Both the position numbers and the translations under genes were made by a program. The notes beneath the pieces were generated by a model. It ran no database searches and was not told the DNA's origin. It saw only the letters and a list, made by a program, of their open reading frames with translations. From Thalassobius sp. Cn5-15 (GTDB lineage: Bacteria > Pseudomonadota > Alphaproteobacteria > Rhodobacterales > Rhodobacteraceae), in NCBI RefSeq assembly GCF_022347685.1, contig NZ_JAKRGF010000010.1, forward strand, positions 1 to 64,000: a DNA stretch of 64,000 nt. The letters are read 5' to 3'. Shown here one piece after another: positions 1-7,482 of this stretch. Within the stretch, counting starts at the first letter, position 1. Each line of letters opens with the position of its first letter.

Positions 1-11
1 GGGCTTCCCCC

Positions 12-692
12 TCATACATCTTTCATCGGATAGTGCTTCGGCATTTTCAGCCCCGACGCTTTGATCCGCGCAGCAAGTTCATCTGAAAAGAAAATCCACA
101 GGTCACGCAGATATTTCTCGCGCCAGATATGGCAGTTGCCGATTTCCTCACGGGACATTGCCAGCCCTTTAAAGTCGGACCGTGATCGGGCTTTGACCAC
201 ATAGTCGATATAGTCGCCAATACTGTCATCAACCGCGAGACCCGGATCGCAGTCTTCCAGCCGGAAACTGTTCAGGTGATTATGGATCACCATCCCGTAA
301 TACTGCACTGGATAAGATGTGTCTTTTGGCATGGTGATTTCAATCGGCCAAAACTGATGCACACCCGGTTCCAGCTCTTCGATGATCCCTTTCAGCGTTT
401 CGTCAACAGCGATAAGGCGGTTTTTCATCAAGATCAAAGAAGCCAGTTCTTTATGGGTTTTGGAAGTTTCTAGTGTTCGGGGCTGTGCGTATTCCTCCAA
501 TGGACCTAGGTCTTTGGTGAATTTTTCAGAAAACTTGAAAAAATTGACCCCTGTTTCCATTCCGAGGTCTTTCTTCTCAGCATTCGTCATCTGAGTGTTG
601 TAGTAGTCTTCAATCGTGTCTTTCCACGCGACATGCTCGCCTTGAGGAAAGTACCCCCCAAAACCATTCGGCTCAATCACACCCCATGTCAT
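12..692 (-). CDS. Imm11/DUF1629-family immunity-like protein (copy 1)
   Basis: A 226-residue soluble protein with no signal peptide or membrane segment. It aligns by eye over its whole length with the protein at 1223-1888: an EPNxFG start, a TxDLGPLxE block, an LEPGxHQFWPxxI block in the middle, an HxWRE block near residue 190, an SDEL block and a KHYPxxxV end. These blocks fit the DUF1629 (MXAN_0049-type, Imm11) family, whose members are immunity proteins in polymorphic toxin systems. The ATG at 692 follows a good AAGGAG site. The gene lies directly downstream of a truncated ORF ending in the recurrent LEKMGASQ tail, and no cognate toxin is visible, so it looks like an orphan immunity gene. 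The family call is from recognised motifs; the toxin it neutralises is unknown. Confidence 0.72.
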   Translation of the reverse strand: MTWGVIEPNGFGGYFPQGEHVAWKDTIEDYYNTQMTNAEKKDLGMETGVNFFKFSEKFTKDLGPLEEYAQPRTLETSKTHKELASLILMKNRLIAVDETLKGIIEELEPGVHQFWPIEITMPKDTSYPVQYYGMVIHNHLNSFRLEDCDPGLAVDDSIGDYIDYVVKARSRSDFKGLAMSREEIGNCHIWREKYLRDLWIFFSDELAARIKASGLKMPKHYPMKDV

Positions 693-743
693 CTGCGTTC
701 TCCTTAAGTCCTGAAACCACCCAAAATCTATTGTCGGGGATGC

Positions 744-1025
744 TTAGTTAACCTTTGCGTTCGCGCCGGTGGTCGCCATCTGCGACGCACCCATTTTCTC
801 CAGCATCGTATCAGCCAGCAAGCGCTTGAGCCTGACGTTCTCGTCCTCCATCGCCTTCAGCTTCGCGACATCGGACACCTCCATGCCGCCAAACTTCGAC
901 TTGTATTTGTAGAACGTGCCCTGACTGAGGCCGTGCTTCCGGCACACCTCAGCTGTCGGCACCCCGGCTTCCTGCTCTTTGATCATCCCAATGATTTGGG
1001 CTTCCGTGAAACGGCTCTTTCGCAT
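744..1025 (-). pseudogene. Chimeric ORF: IS3-family OrfA fragment fused to hlyC 3' tail (copy A)
   Basis: The first 75 or so residues are the N-terminal helix-turn-helix and leucine-zipper part of an IS3-family OrfA ([21 protein letters not shown] start, [20 protein letters not shown] core). OrfA then stops being itself after LLADTM and continues in frame as LEKMGASQ, the same peptide that ends the acyltransferase ORFs at 3019 and 4645. The switch falls on a shared GCTGGA. No OrfB follows, so it cannot be an active transposase. The ORF is nearly identical to the copy at 1945-2232. A short random tail then runs to the stop just before the immunity gene at 12-692. Confidence 0.85.
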
Positions 1026-1093
1026 TCGTTTGCTCCTTCAATAGGTTGAGCAAACTCTGCATCAGAACGAGGGAAGTTTCGGGGGGCAGATCA
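799..1093 (-). mobile_element. IS3-family left-end fragment, copy A
   Basis: A 295-bp piece running from the left terminal repeat (read on the minus strand it begins TGATCTGCCCCCCG at 1093) through the 5' part of orfA to the fusion point near 799. The TG-initiated, C-rich terminus is typical of IS3-family elements of the IS407 type. The right end and orfB are missing. The same 295-bp segment with a few substitutions occurs at 2006-2300. Confidence 0.75.
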
Positions 1094-1222
1094 CCTTGAA
1101 TAAAATCAGACATGAGAAATCTCTTTTACTGGTATTACTTGAACATTTTGAATTCAGCTTTAGAATTGAATGGCCGCGCATTAAGGCAGGGAAAATCGCT
1201 TCTCTTAATGCGGCGTAGATCT

Positions 1223-1888
1223 CTAAACCACTGTTACCGGATAGTGTTTAGGTAGATACAGCTCTTGCTCTGCCGCCGCTTGCTGAAGCTCATCTGACAT
1301 GCACATTGTCGGTTTGAACAGCCTAACCTCACGCCACAGGTGCTTTCCGGCAAGCACATCTTTTGAAAATGCAAGCCCTTTCGCTTTGGCCCGCGAGTCA
1401 TAGCTGGTGAACAACTTACCTAGTGGTCGCCAAGACTCTTCCTCACTCTGCTCTGGTCGGAAACTGTCAAGAAACGTCGCGATGCGCAGTCCGTAATATT
1501 GCTCAGGCAATGTCTTGTTGCGCGGTAAATTGATTGAGACAGGCCAAAACTGATGAATGCCAGGTTCAAGGGTCTCGATAATGTTTTTAAGTGCTTCGGA
1601 CACCAAGGGAAGACCGCTTTGGATCTGTATCATTGCGCCAATTTTTTTTGGGGTTTTCTTCAGCCGGAATACCTTTGGGCATTCCACATCTTTCAATGGT
1701 CCTAGATCCTCAGTAAACTTCTTGACAAATTCATATGCGGTGAAGCGATCTGGGCTCTCCATCATCTGCTTGTCAGCATCGCTCATTTCGTTGTCATAAT
1801 AAGCCTGCAAAGTTTCATAAAACCCGACGTAATCACCTTCGGGAAAGACGATGCCAAAATTGCTTGGTTCATAAACTGCGAATACCAT
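1223..1888 (-). CDS. Imm11/DUF1629-family immunity-like protein (copy 2)
   Basis: A 221-residue cytoplasmic protein, a diverged paralogue of the product of 12-692. Shared blocks include the EPSNFG start, FTEDLGPLKD, LEPGIHQFWPVSINLP in the middle, QYYGLRI, KHLWRE, a CMSDEL block and the KHYPVTVV end. Overall identity looks moderate, so this is an old duplication or an independently acquired family member, not a recent copy. The ATG at 1888 has GGAG upstream. Like its relative it sits directly downstream of an orfA-hlyC chimera ending in LEKMGASQ. The immunity role follows from the family; no toxin partner lies in the window. Confidence 0.72.
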   Translation of the reverse strand: MVFAVYEPSNFGIVFPEGDYVGFYETLQAYYDNEMSDADKQMMESPDRFTAYEFVKKFTEDLGPLKDVECPKVFRLKKTPKKIGAMIQIQSGLPLVSEALKNIIETLEPGIHQFWPVSINLPRNKTLPEQYYGLRIATFLDSFRPEQSEEESWRPLGKLFTSYDSRAKAKGLAFSKDVLAGKHLWREVRLFKPTMCMSDELQQAAAEQELYLPKHYPVTVV

Positions 1889-1944
1889 AGGGGCTCCATT
1901 TCAAGTTTTGTTAGAGGACCATTTTGCGCTCCGCGGGTGCGGCG

Positions 1945-2232
1945 TCAATCGCCCGCAACAGTATCGCGACCAACGGGTGCGGTCGCCTGCGACGCGCCCA
2001 TCTTCTCCAGCATCGTATCAGCCAGCAAGCGCTTGAGCCTAGCGTTCTCGTCCTCCATCGCCTTCAGCTTCGCGACATCGGACACCTCCATGCCGCCAAA
2101 CTTCGACTTGTATTTGTAGAACGTGCCCTGACTGAGGCCGTGCTTCCGGCACACCCCAGCTGTCGGCACCCCGGCTTCCTGCTCTTTGATCATCCCAATG
2201 ATTTGGGCTTCCGTGAAACGGCTCTTTCGCAT
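1945..2232 (-). pseudogene. Chimeric ORF: IS3-family OrfA fragment fused to hlyC 3' tail (copy B)
   Basis: Near-identical to the ORF at 744-1025 for the first 84 residues: the OrfA N-terminal helix-turn-helix, the ENARLKRLLADTM zipper, then an abrupt in-frame switch to LEKMGASQ. After that the two copies diverge (here ATAPVGRDTVAGD). It precedes the second immunity-like gene at 1223-1888. There is no orfB and no complete element, so it is not functional as a transposase. The matching junction in both copies means the fusion was made once and then duplicated or gene-converted. Confidence 0.85.
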
Positions 2233-2300
2233 TCGTTTGCTCCTTCAATAGGTTGAGCAAACTCTACATCAGAACGAGGGAAGTTTCGGGGGGCAGGTCA
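2006..2300 (-). mobile_element. IS3-family left-end fragment, copy B
   Basis: The same 295-bp left end as at 799-1093, including the terminal repeat (minus-strand TGACCTGCCCCCCG ending at 2300). It has cut into the small ORF at 2298-2483: the first three bases of the terminal repeat form that ORF's TGA stop. No right end is visible. Confidence 0.75.
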
Positions 2301-2483
2301 TAGTGCAAATCTGCCAGGCCCCTGAGGCCCCATGTACCAGCTGTTAGAAACCTGAACTGTGCTGCTCGCATGCGTTACACTCTCACCGCGTATCAAACCA
2401 TTGTCGAGCAATTCAGATTGCAAAGTCTGACGATCAAAAAGATACCGATATACGATCTCTTGGGTGTAATTATTATCGGGCAT
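2298..2483 (-). pseudogene. Small ORF truncated by IS3-family end
   Basis: A 61-residue reading frame starting MPDNNYTQEIVYRYLFD with an AAGAGA ribosome-binding site a few bases before the ATG at 2483. It follows the membrane-anchored gene at 2498-3022 after only 14 bases. The stop codon is the first three bases of the insertion-sequence terminal repeat, so the original C-terminus is lost. A longer open frame to 2534 overlaps the upstream gene and lacks a better start. I do not recognise the family. Position suggests it was the next gene in the toxin/immunity operon. Confidence 0.45.
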
Positions 2484-2497
2484 AATATTTCTCTTTT

Positions 2498-3022
2498 TTA
2501 ACCAACTACAAATGAAATTGGGACGGGCAGCCACCTGCCGCAGTGATCAATCCAGTCTTCAGAATAAACAACACGGCCCGCTCTTTTCCCATATACCACT
2601 AATGGTCGGTCATTCTCGCCCATCGATTTCATAGCGGGCTCCCAAGTTATCAGGCCTCGAACACTTGAGCGCATATACCAAGCCGGATCGTGTTTTTGTA
2701 TGTGAATGGTTGCTGCATATAAGTCGTACTCTTTGCGCCCCAACTGGCAGCAATTTTCTGCCAATCTTAGATATTCTTCTCCCGAAGCAAATGGCTCCAG
2801 CTTTCCGTCACCACTTTGCTCCAACAAAGACAAATACTCCGGAGCAGGGCTATTACCTTTGAGAACGTCATCCAAAAAGTTTTGTAGCAGTTCCTCTTCC
2901 GACAGAACTGTGCCCGTGGCTTGGCAGCGTGGGTAAATCCAATTCTTGGAATAAAGAACTCCCGTTAGTGTCAGGGCTAAGATACAAACCACCGAAAACA
3001 ACGCCTTCAATCGTCTAGTCAC
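2498..3022 (-). CDS. Membrane-anchored protein of unknown function in the immunity array
   Basis: A 174-residue protein with an N-terminal anchor or uncleaved signal (RRLKALFSVVCILALTLTGVL, about residues 3-24), then a mostly acidic exported domain with Cys-Cys near residue 92 and a further Cys near the end. It starts with GTG at 3022 and overlaps the stop of the chimeric acyltransferase ORF by four bases (GTGA), so translation is probably coupled. I do not recognise the family. An exported protein directly behind an hlyC tail, in the slot the Imm11-type genes occupy in the other cassettes, could be a periplasmic immunity protein, but nothing in the sequence proves this. Confidence 0.5.
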   Translation of the reverse strand: MTRRLKALFSVVCILALTLTGVLYSKNWIYPRCQATGTVLSEEELLQNFLDDVLKGNSPAPEYLSLLEQSGDGKLEPFASGEEYLRLAENCCQLGRKEYDLYAATIHIQKHDPAWYMRSSVRGLITWEPAMKSMGENDRPLVVYGKRAGRVVYSEDWIDHCGRWLPVPISFVVG

Positions 3023-3987
3023 TTCTGCGACGCCCCCATTTTCTCCAGCGTCTCTTTGTCCACCAGACGGCCGATGATCGGGTGCAGGCGCAGATCGCCG
3101 GTTTTGACCACCTGTTTGAAGTTGCCCAGCACGCTAGCGGTGGTTTTGCGATCGGGCGCGATCACGTCGATCAGCCAGCTGATCTCGCCGCTGGTCCAAT
3201 CCTCGGCTTTCAGGCGCAGGGGCCAGACGCCGTTGCGGATCTTGGCGTCCACCTCTTCGGACACGCTGGCCCAGATCGCCAGCCCGGTGATGTCAGCCAG
3301 ATCGCCGCGTTCCTTGTCCACCGGGTAAGCAATCGCCAACCGGTCGCGAATCAGCGGGCCCAGCACCAGATGCTGCAGATCAGCCAATGTCTGATGACGA
3401 TAGCGCGGCAGGGGCAGTGTCGCCTGTGATGTCATAGGACAGGGCGTAGAAGCTGTTGGTTTCTGCCCCTGCGGGCAGAGGAACGTAGAGAACGGTTCAG
3501 CACCGACTTTCTTCCCGACTTCACCTAATCCATCCAGATCTCGCCCATCTGAAAACACAACGCGAAGCCATTCTTCATAGCCTCTCAACCACCCCAACAC
3601 CTTCTCCACCTCACCTTGGGTGAGCGGATCATCAGTAATTTGCAGGGTCAGGCGGGTCAGGGCATAGCCTTCGCCATAACTTGCGGCGAGGTCTGAGGTG
3701 CCCCTAGATTTGTAGACGCTTTGCTTGGTAATTTTGGAAGCAAAGGACGATGCAAATGTCAGGTCTAATTCGCTATTCAGAATACTCAGAATTCGCTCGG
3801 GATCGTCACGATAAATCTCTCTTATGAGGCCTGAATCTGCAATTGGCTTAACTGGCATTGCATGATGCAGATTGAAATCTGCTGGCAGGCCGGCTGGAAG
3901 ATTCCCCAGGTTTTTCAGGAGTGCATCTCTCACACTTCCTGGAATTACACGCCAACCTTCATCAGTGGTAGGAAACGAACCCGGCAT
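3019..3987 (-). CDS. Chimeric ORF: unknown N-terminal part fused to HlyC-like lysine-acyltransferase domain (copy C)
   Basis: Residues 1 to about 185 are unrecognised. From about residue 192 to the end (LPRYRHQTLADLQHL ... LEKMGASQK) it is a toxin-activating lysine-acyltransferase of the HlyC family, which acylates lysines of RTX toxins in the cytoplasm. The family's catalytic His is in YRHQTL (residue 198) and the conserved Asp is in SWLIDVIAP (residue 274), so both are kept. The HlyC N-terminal lead seen in the copy at 4645-5088 is replaced by foreign sequence, and just before the join a second frame reads like coding sequence. This suggests a fusion of two broken genes rather than a native protein. 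The ATG at 3987 has GGAGA seven bases upstream; a longer TTG start at 3999 is less likely. Confidence 0.6.
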   Translation of the reverse strand: MPGSFPTTDEGWRVIPGSVRDALLKNLGNLPAGLPADFNLHHAMPVKPIADSGLIREIYRDDPERILSILNSELDLTFASSFASKITKQSVYKSRGTSDLAASYGEGYALTRLTLQITDDPLTQGEVEKVLGWLRGYEEWLRVVFSDGRDLDGLGEVGKKVGAEPFSTFLCPQGQKPTASTPCPMTSQATLPLPRYRHQTLADLQHLVLGPLIRDRLAIAYPVDKERGDLADITGLAIWASVSEEVDAKIRNGVWPLRLKAEDWTSGEISWLIDVIAPDRKTTASVLGNFKQVVKTGDLRLHPIIGRLVDKETLEKMGASQK

Positions 3988-4027
3988 AACAATCTCCAAA
4001 ACGCTTAATAAAAATCTGAGCTAAAAT

Positions 4028-4645
4028 TCAGTGTTCTTGAACGAACCGACATTCTTGAGCCTGATACCCTGTCACCCCACGGGCTTTGAACGCTTCATGA
4101 AGCGCATCAGATGCAACAACTATCTGCTGGAGTTTGCTGTCTGCCCAGAGATGCCGTTCCCCAACTGCAACGCGAGACCAATAAAGCCGGGGAGGTCGTT
4201 TCATGACCCCGAGCATGGGCGGGCCCTCTACAGATCCACCATCCGCCAGCGGAATACGGGGCCGTTTCAAAATGATATCCGACCCTTCCAGCACGATCCC
4301 ATCTTCGACAAGGCAGGCATCCCCCATCGTCAAAAGATAAACCTTATTCTTGTAAAGCTTCTTATTTGGCATCCCGAGCCGCACCGCGTGAAACGAGAGC
4401 ATGCCCGGGCAAAATTCTTCTAAAACGCCACGCGCTTTATCCCCGACAAAATGATTTCCATCGGCCAATGAACAGAATTCCGGCAAGATCTTCGGTGCAT
4501 CACTCAACTGAATGTCCAGCGGCAGATCTTCCTTTGATGGAGCTTTGAAGTAACCAGGTTGGCGTTCCCACGGCAGATCGGTGACAATCCGCCCTGAAAT
4601 GTCATGGGCCACAGCACCGGCAATTGTGTCCATTATCCACGGCAT
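4028..4645 (-). CDS. Imm11/DUF1629-like immunity protein (copy 3, diverged)
   Basis: A 205-residue cytoplasmic protein. It is more distant from the proteins at 12-692 and 1223-1888 but keeps the same order of landmarks: an LEEFCPGMLSFHAV block in place of LEPGxHQFWP, a GERHLWAD block in place of HLWRE, then VASDALHEAFKARGVTGYQ, the SDxL helix of the family. I therefore place it in the same DUF1629/Imm11 group with less certainty. Its ATG at 4645 overlaps the TAA of the acyltransferase ORF by one base (TAATG), which implies translational coupling. This is the third instance of an immunity-like gene directly behind the LEKMGASQ tail. Confidence 0.6.
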   Translation of the reverse strand: MPWIMDTIAGAVAHDISGRIVTDLPWERQPGYFKAPSKEDLPLDIQLSDAPKILPEFCSLADGNHFVGDKARGVLEEFCPGMLSFHAVRLGMPNKKLYKNKVYLLTMGDACLVEDGIVLEGSDIILKRPRIPLADGGSVEGPPMLGVMKRPPRLYWSRVAVGERHLWADSKLQQIVVASDALHEAFKARGVTGYQAQECRFVQEH

Positions 4646-5088
4646 TATGTGGTCTCCTTCGTTGGCGTCTGCGACGCGCCCATTTTCTCCAGCGTCTCTT
4701 TGTCCACCAGACGACCGATGATCGGGTGCAGGCGCAGGGGCCAGACACCGTTGCGGATCTGTTCGCGGATTTTGGCATCGGCCTCTTTGGACACGCTGGC
4801 CCAGATCGCCAGCCCGGTGATGTCTGCTAGATCGCCGCGTTCCTTGTCCGCGGGATAAGCAATCGCCAGCCGGTCACGAATCAGCGGATCCAGCACAAGG
4901 TGCTGCAGATCGGCCAATGTCTGATGACGATAGCGCGGCAGGGCCATCATCGCCATCACCACCTTGCCAAAGCTTTCGCGCACCTGGGCGCGCAGCATGG
5001 CGATCTTTTTAACAACTTCGGGATCAATTTCAGGGGTGGTCTCGGGGGGCGCCTCGGGGCTGGAATTGGCAGAGGCAGAACTGGTCAC
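4645..5088 (-). pseudogene. HlyC-like toxin-activating acyltransferase with internal deletion (copy D)
   Basis: This 147-residue ORF has the native-looking N-terminus of the family (a Pro/Glu-rich lead, then ESFGKVVMAMMALPRYRHQTL) and keeps the catalytic His at about residue 55. Compared with copy C it lacks exactly 42 codons, from KAEDW to GDLRL, including the WLIDVIAP block with the conserved catalytic Asp. In copy C the missing 126 bp is bounded by two copies of CAGGCGCAG (3085-3093 and 3211-3219), so slippage or recombination between these repeats explains the in-frame loss. The product is expected to be catalytically dead. It starts at GTG 5088 after GGAG and is coupled to the immunity-like gene by TAATG. 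Confidence 0.7.
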
Positions 5089-5249
5089 AATAGCTCCATT
5101 GATTAATCATTAGCGCATTCTTTACATTTCTAAATCAACCTTCAAGAGTATTTCTGTGTGGAATTGCGTAATAGAGGTGGTTTGCAGAAATGAGTGATAA
5201 GCTGGTGTTGTCACGTTAACTTCCCGCCAGCGAAGAAATCCCGATGCTT

Positions 5250-5903
5250 GGGCAGTATTGCATTAACCGGTCACTTCGCAGATGTCGGGGCTAAAAAAGC
5301 CTAACGTGATCCGCAAGAAACCTTTCAAACAGAGATTGGCAAGTTATTTTCACCTGTCCGAGTGCAGCCTGCGCCAAGTCCGTCATGCAGTCATCTCGCG
5401 AGTATAGTCGGTCCAGAGGCTGAACGCATCTGCCCTTGCATGACGATAGGAGTTGGCGGAGAGGCGATAGCGGCGGGGTTTCAAGATGGCACTGATCTGG
5501 TCATGGGCGGCAAGAAATCACTGCGCCTGCCAGTCGACTTGAAGCGCCCCATGATGTTCTCTAGCCACCGCGTCGGCCTGTGGCGGTCTTCGCGTGCCGC
5601 GCGTCTGAGCCAGAATGTCGAGTGTGTCATCATAGCCAGTGCGTCACGCCATTGATCGGGATCACAACCTCATTCATGTGCCACTTGTCGTTCGGGCACG
5701 GTCGTCCGCAGTGGATACAAGCGGCAAAATGCGCACCAAACCGGTTGACCCAAAAGCGGGTGGTTTCGCGGCTGGCGATGACGCCACGTTCTGCCAGAAG
5801 ATCCTCCACATCCGCGGTGTTCAGGGCAAAGCGGTGGTAAGCCCAAACCGCATAGGAAATGATCTCACCAATGCTGCGTCAGGAAATTAATGCAACAGCT
5901 CCC
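5250..5903 (-). mobile_element. IS6-family element remnant
   Basis: Matching ends at 5250-5270 (GGGCAGTATTGCATTAACC) and, inverted, at 5882-5903 (GGGAGCTGTTGCATTAATTTCC read on the minus strand) resemble the GGxxCTGTTGCA termini of IS6-family elements. Between them lies a broken transposase. The element is about 650 bp, shorter than the usual 800 or so, because of an internal deletion. No clear target duplication is visible. It separates the immunity array from the sulfatase cluster. Confidence 0.7.
5383..5878 (-). pseudogene. IS6-family transposase, degraded
   Basis: Reading the minus strand from about 5878, the frame gives EIISYAVWAYHRFALNTADV, AERGVIASRETTRFWVNRFG and NDKWHMNEVVIPINGVTHWL. 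This is the IS6 transposase N-terminus with the first part of the DDE domain, and it ends at a TGA near 5633. After a deletion and frame changes, IS6 C-terminal sequence resumes (ENIMGRFKS, then FLAAHDQISAILKPRRYRLS, ending TREMTA at 5383). At least two frame breaks are present, so the gene is dead. Confidence 0.7.
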
Positions 5904-5988
5904 TTTACACATCTAAGCGCCTTGATTTTGAGCTCGCATTGCAATTTCTCAAGTAGGCAACCCCGCTGTAACATGACATGATAGCGCC

Positions 5989-7473
5989 ATGTCAGACGCA
6001 TCCCAGAACCGCCCGAACATCTTGTATATTTTCAGCGACCAGCACGCCGCGCGTGTAATGGGTTGCGCAGGCGATCTGGCGGCGGATACGCCGAACCTTG
6101 ACCATCTTGCCGCAAGCGGCGTGCGCTTCGACCGGGCCTATTGCCCCTCGCCCGTCTGCCTACCCGCGCGCATGTCCATGCTGACCGGGTTGCGGCCGCA
6201 CGAGCAGTCCTGCTGGACCAACGACGACATTCTCGACAGCGCGCATCCGACCTGGCTGCATGGGCTGGGAGCGGCTGGATACAACCCGGTTCTGATCGGG
6301 CGTATGCACTCGCTGGGCCCGGATCAGTTGCGCGGCTATGTTGCACGGCCGATCGGGGACCATAGTCCAAACTGGCCTGGCGTGGCGCGCCGCAGTCTGG
6401 GCGCGCTGAGCAAGACAAGTGGCCCGTTCCGCGAGAGCATTGAAAGGTCAGGACCAGGTCAAAGCTCGTATCAGGTCATGGATGAAGAGGTTCTGGCGGC
6501 CTGCATCTCGTTCCTGAAAGATCACGCCGCCCGCGAAGATGCCGAACCCTTCTGCCTGACCGCCAGCTTCATGTTGCCCCACCCGCCCTATGTTGCCAGT
6601 GAACAGGATTTTGCGGCGGTCGAAGACCGGGTGCCGGCACCACATATTCCGCATCCGCCCAATGATGAACATCCCTGGATCCGGCAGTGGCGGCAATTGA
6701 AACATGTGGATGAGGTCTCGTCGGAGGAGGTTCATCGCGTTCGCTGCGGCTATTACGCGTTGGTGCGGCAACTGGATCGTCATATCGGAGAGTTACTGGC
6801 AACGCTGGACCAGATCGGATGCGCCGAGAATACGCTGGTGGTGTATGTCTCGGATCACGGGGATCACATCGGCGAACGCGGGCTGTTCTGGAAACACACC
6901 TTCTATGAGGACGCGATTCGGGTGCCACTGATTATGCGCTGGCCCGGCCACATCGGACCGGGACAGCATTGCACGCAGCCGGTTGAAACGGGTGCTTTGG
7001 GCAATACGATCCTGTCACTGGTCGGCGCGCCGACCCTGCCAAACGCCACAATGACCAGTTTCGATGATCTCATAACAGATAAGAACGCCGAGGCTGACCG
7101 GCCCATTTTTGTAGAGTATTGTACCGATGACATCCCAGCCTGGGCCGAAGGACAGGCGGTGCAGCAACGCGCGGTGATTCAAGGGCGTTTCAAATACATT
7201 TACTATCAGGGTTACCCCGATCAGCTGTTCGACTTGGAAGACGACCCACTGGAACAGCGCGACCTTGCCCGCAATCCCGACCATGCCGACACTGCCGCGC
7301 AACTGCGGGCGCTGGTTCTGGAGGATTGGAACCCCGAAGATATCGGTCGCAAAATCGAGCGACGCAAGGCTGACAAGCTGTTGTTGAAGGCTTGGGCAGA
7401 AAAGACAAATCCCGCTGATCTGTGTCGCTGGGACTTGCGGGAAGAGCAGAACTATCTGCTGCCCCGTAAGTGA
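5989..7473 (+). CDS. Sulfatase (formylglycine-dependent, arylsulfatase family)
   Basis: A 494-residue sulfatase of the alkaline-phosphatase superfamily (COG3119 type), which hydrolyses a sulfate ester. Visible signatures are the N-terminal metal site in NILYIFSDQ with Asp-Gln, the C-x-P-x-R modification motif (Cys57-Leu-Pro-Ala-Arg61), whose Cys becomes formylglycine, and the second metal site VYVSDHGDHIGERG in the C-terminal half. There is no signal peptide, so it should act in the cytoplasm on imported substrate. It is convergent with the hydrolase that follows (10 bases between stops) and opens a sugar catabolic cluster, so a sulfated sugar is a plausible substrate. Choline sulfatase cannot be excluded from sequence alone. 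No formylglycine-generating enzyme is in the window. Confidence 0.88.
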   Translation: MSDASQNRPNILYIFSDQHAARVMGCAGDLAADTPNLDHLAASGVRFDRAYCPSPVCLPARMSMLTGLRPHEQSCWTNDDILDSAHPTWLHGLGAAGYNPVLIGRMHSLGPDQLRGYVARPIGDHSPNWPGVARRSLGALSKTSGPFRESIERSGPGQSSYQVMDEEVLAACISFLKDHAAREDAEPFCLTASFMLPHPPYVASEQDFAAVEDRVPAPHIPHPPNDEHPWIRQWRQLKHVDEVSSEEVHRVRCGYYALVRQLDRHIGELLATLDQIGCAENTLVVYVSDHGDHIGERGLFWKHTFYEDAIRVPLIMRWPGHIGPGQHCTQPVETGALGNTILSLVGAPTLPNATMTSFDDLITDKNAEADRPIFVEYCTDDIPAWAEGQAVQQRAVIQGRFKYIYYQGYPDQLFDLEDDPLEQRDLARNPDHADTAAQLRALVLEDWNPEDIGRKIERRKADKLLLKAWAEKTNPADLCRWDLREEQNYLLPRK

Positions 7474-7482
7474 GCGCACCGC

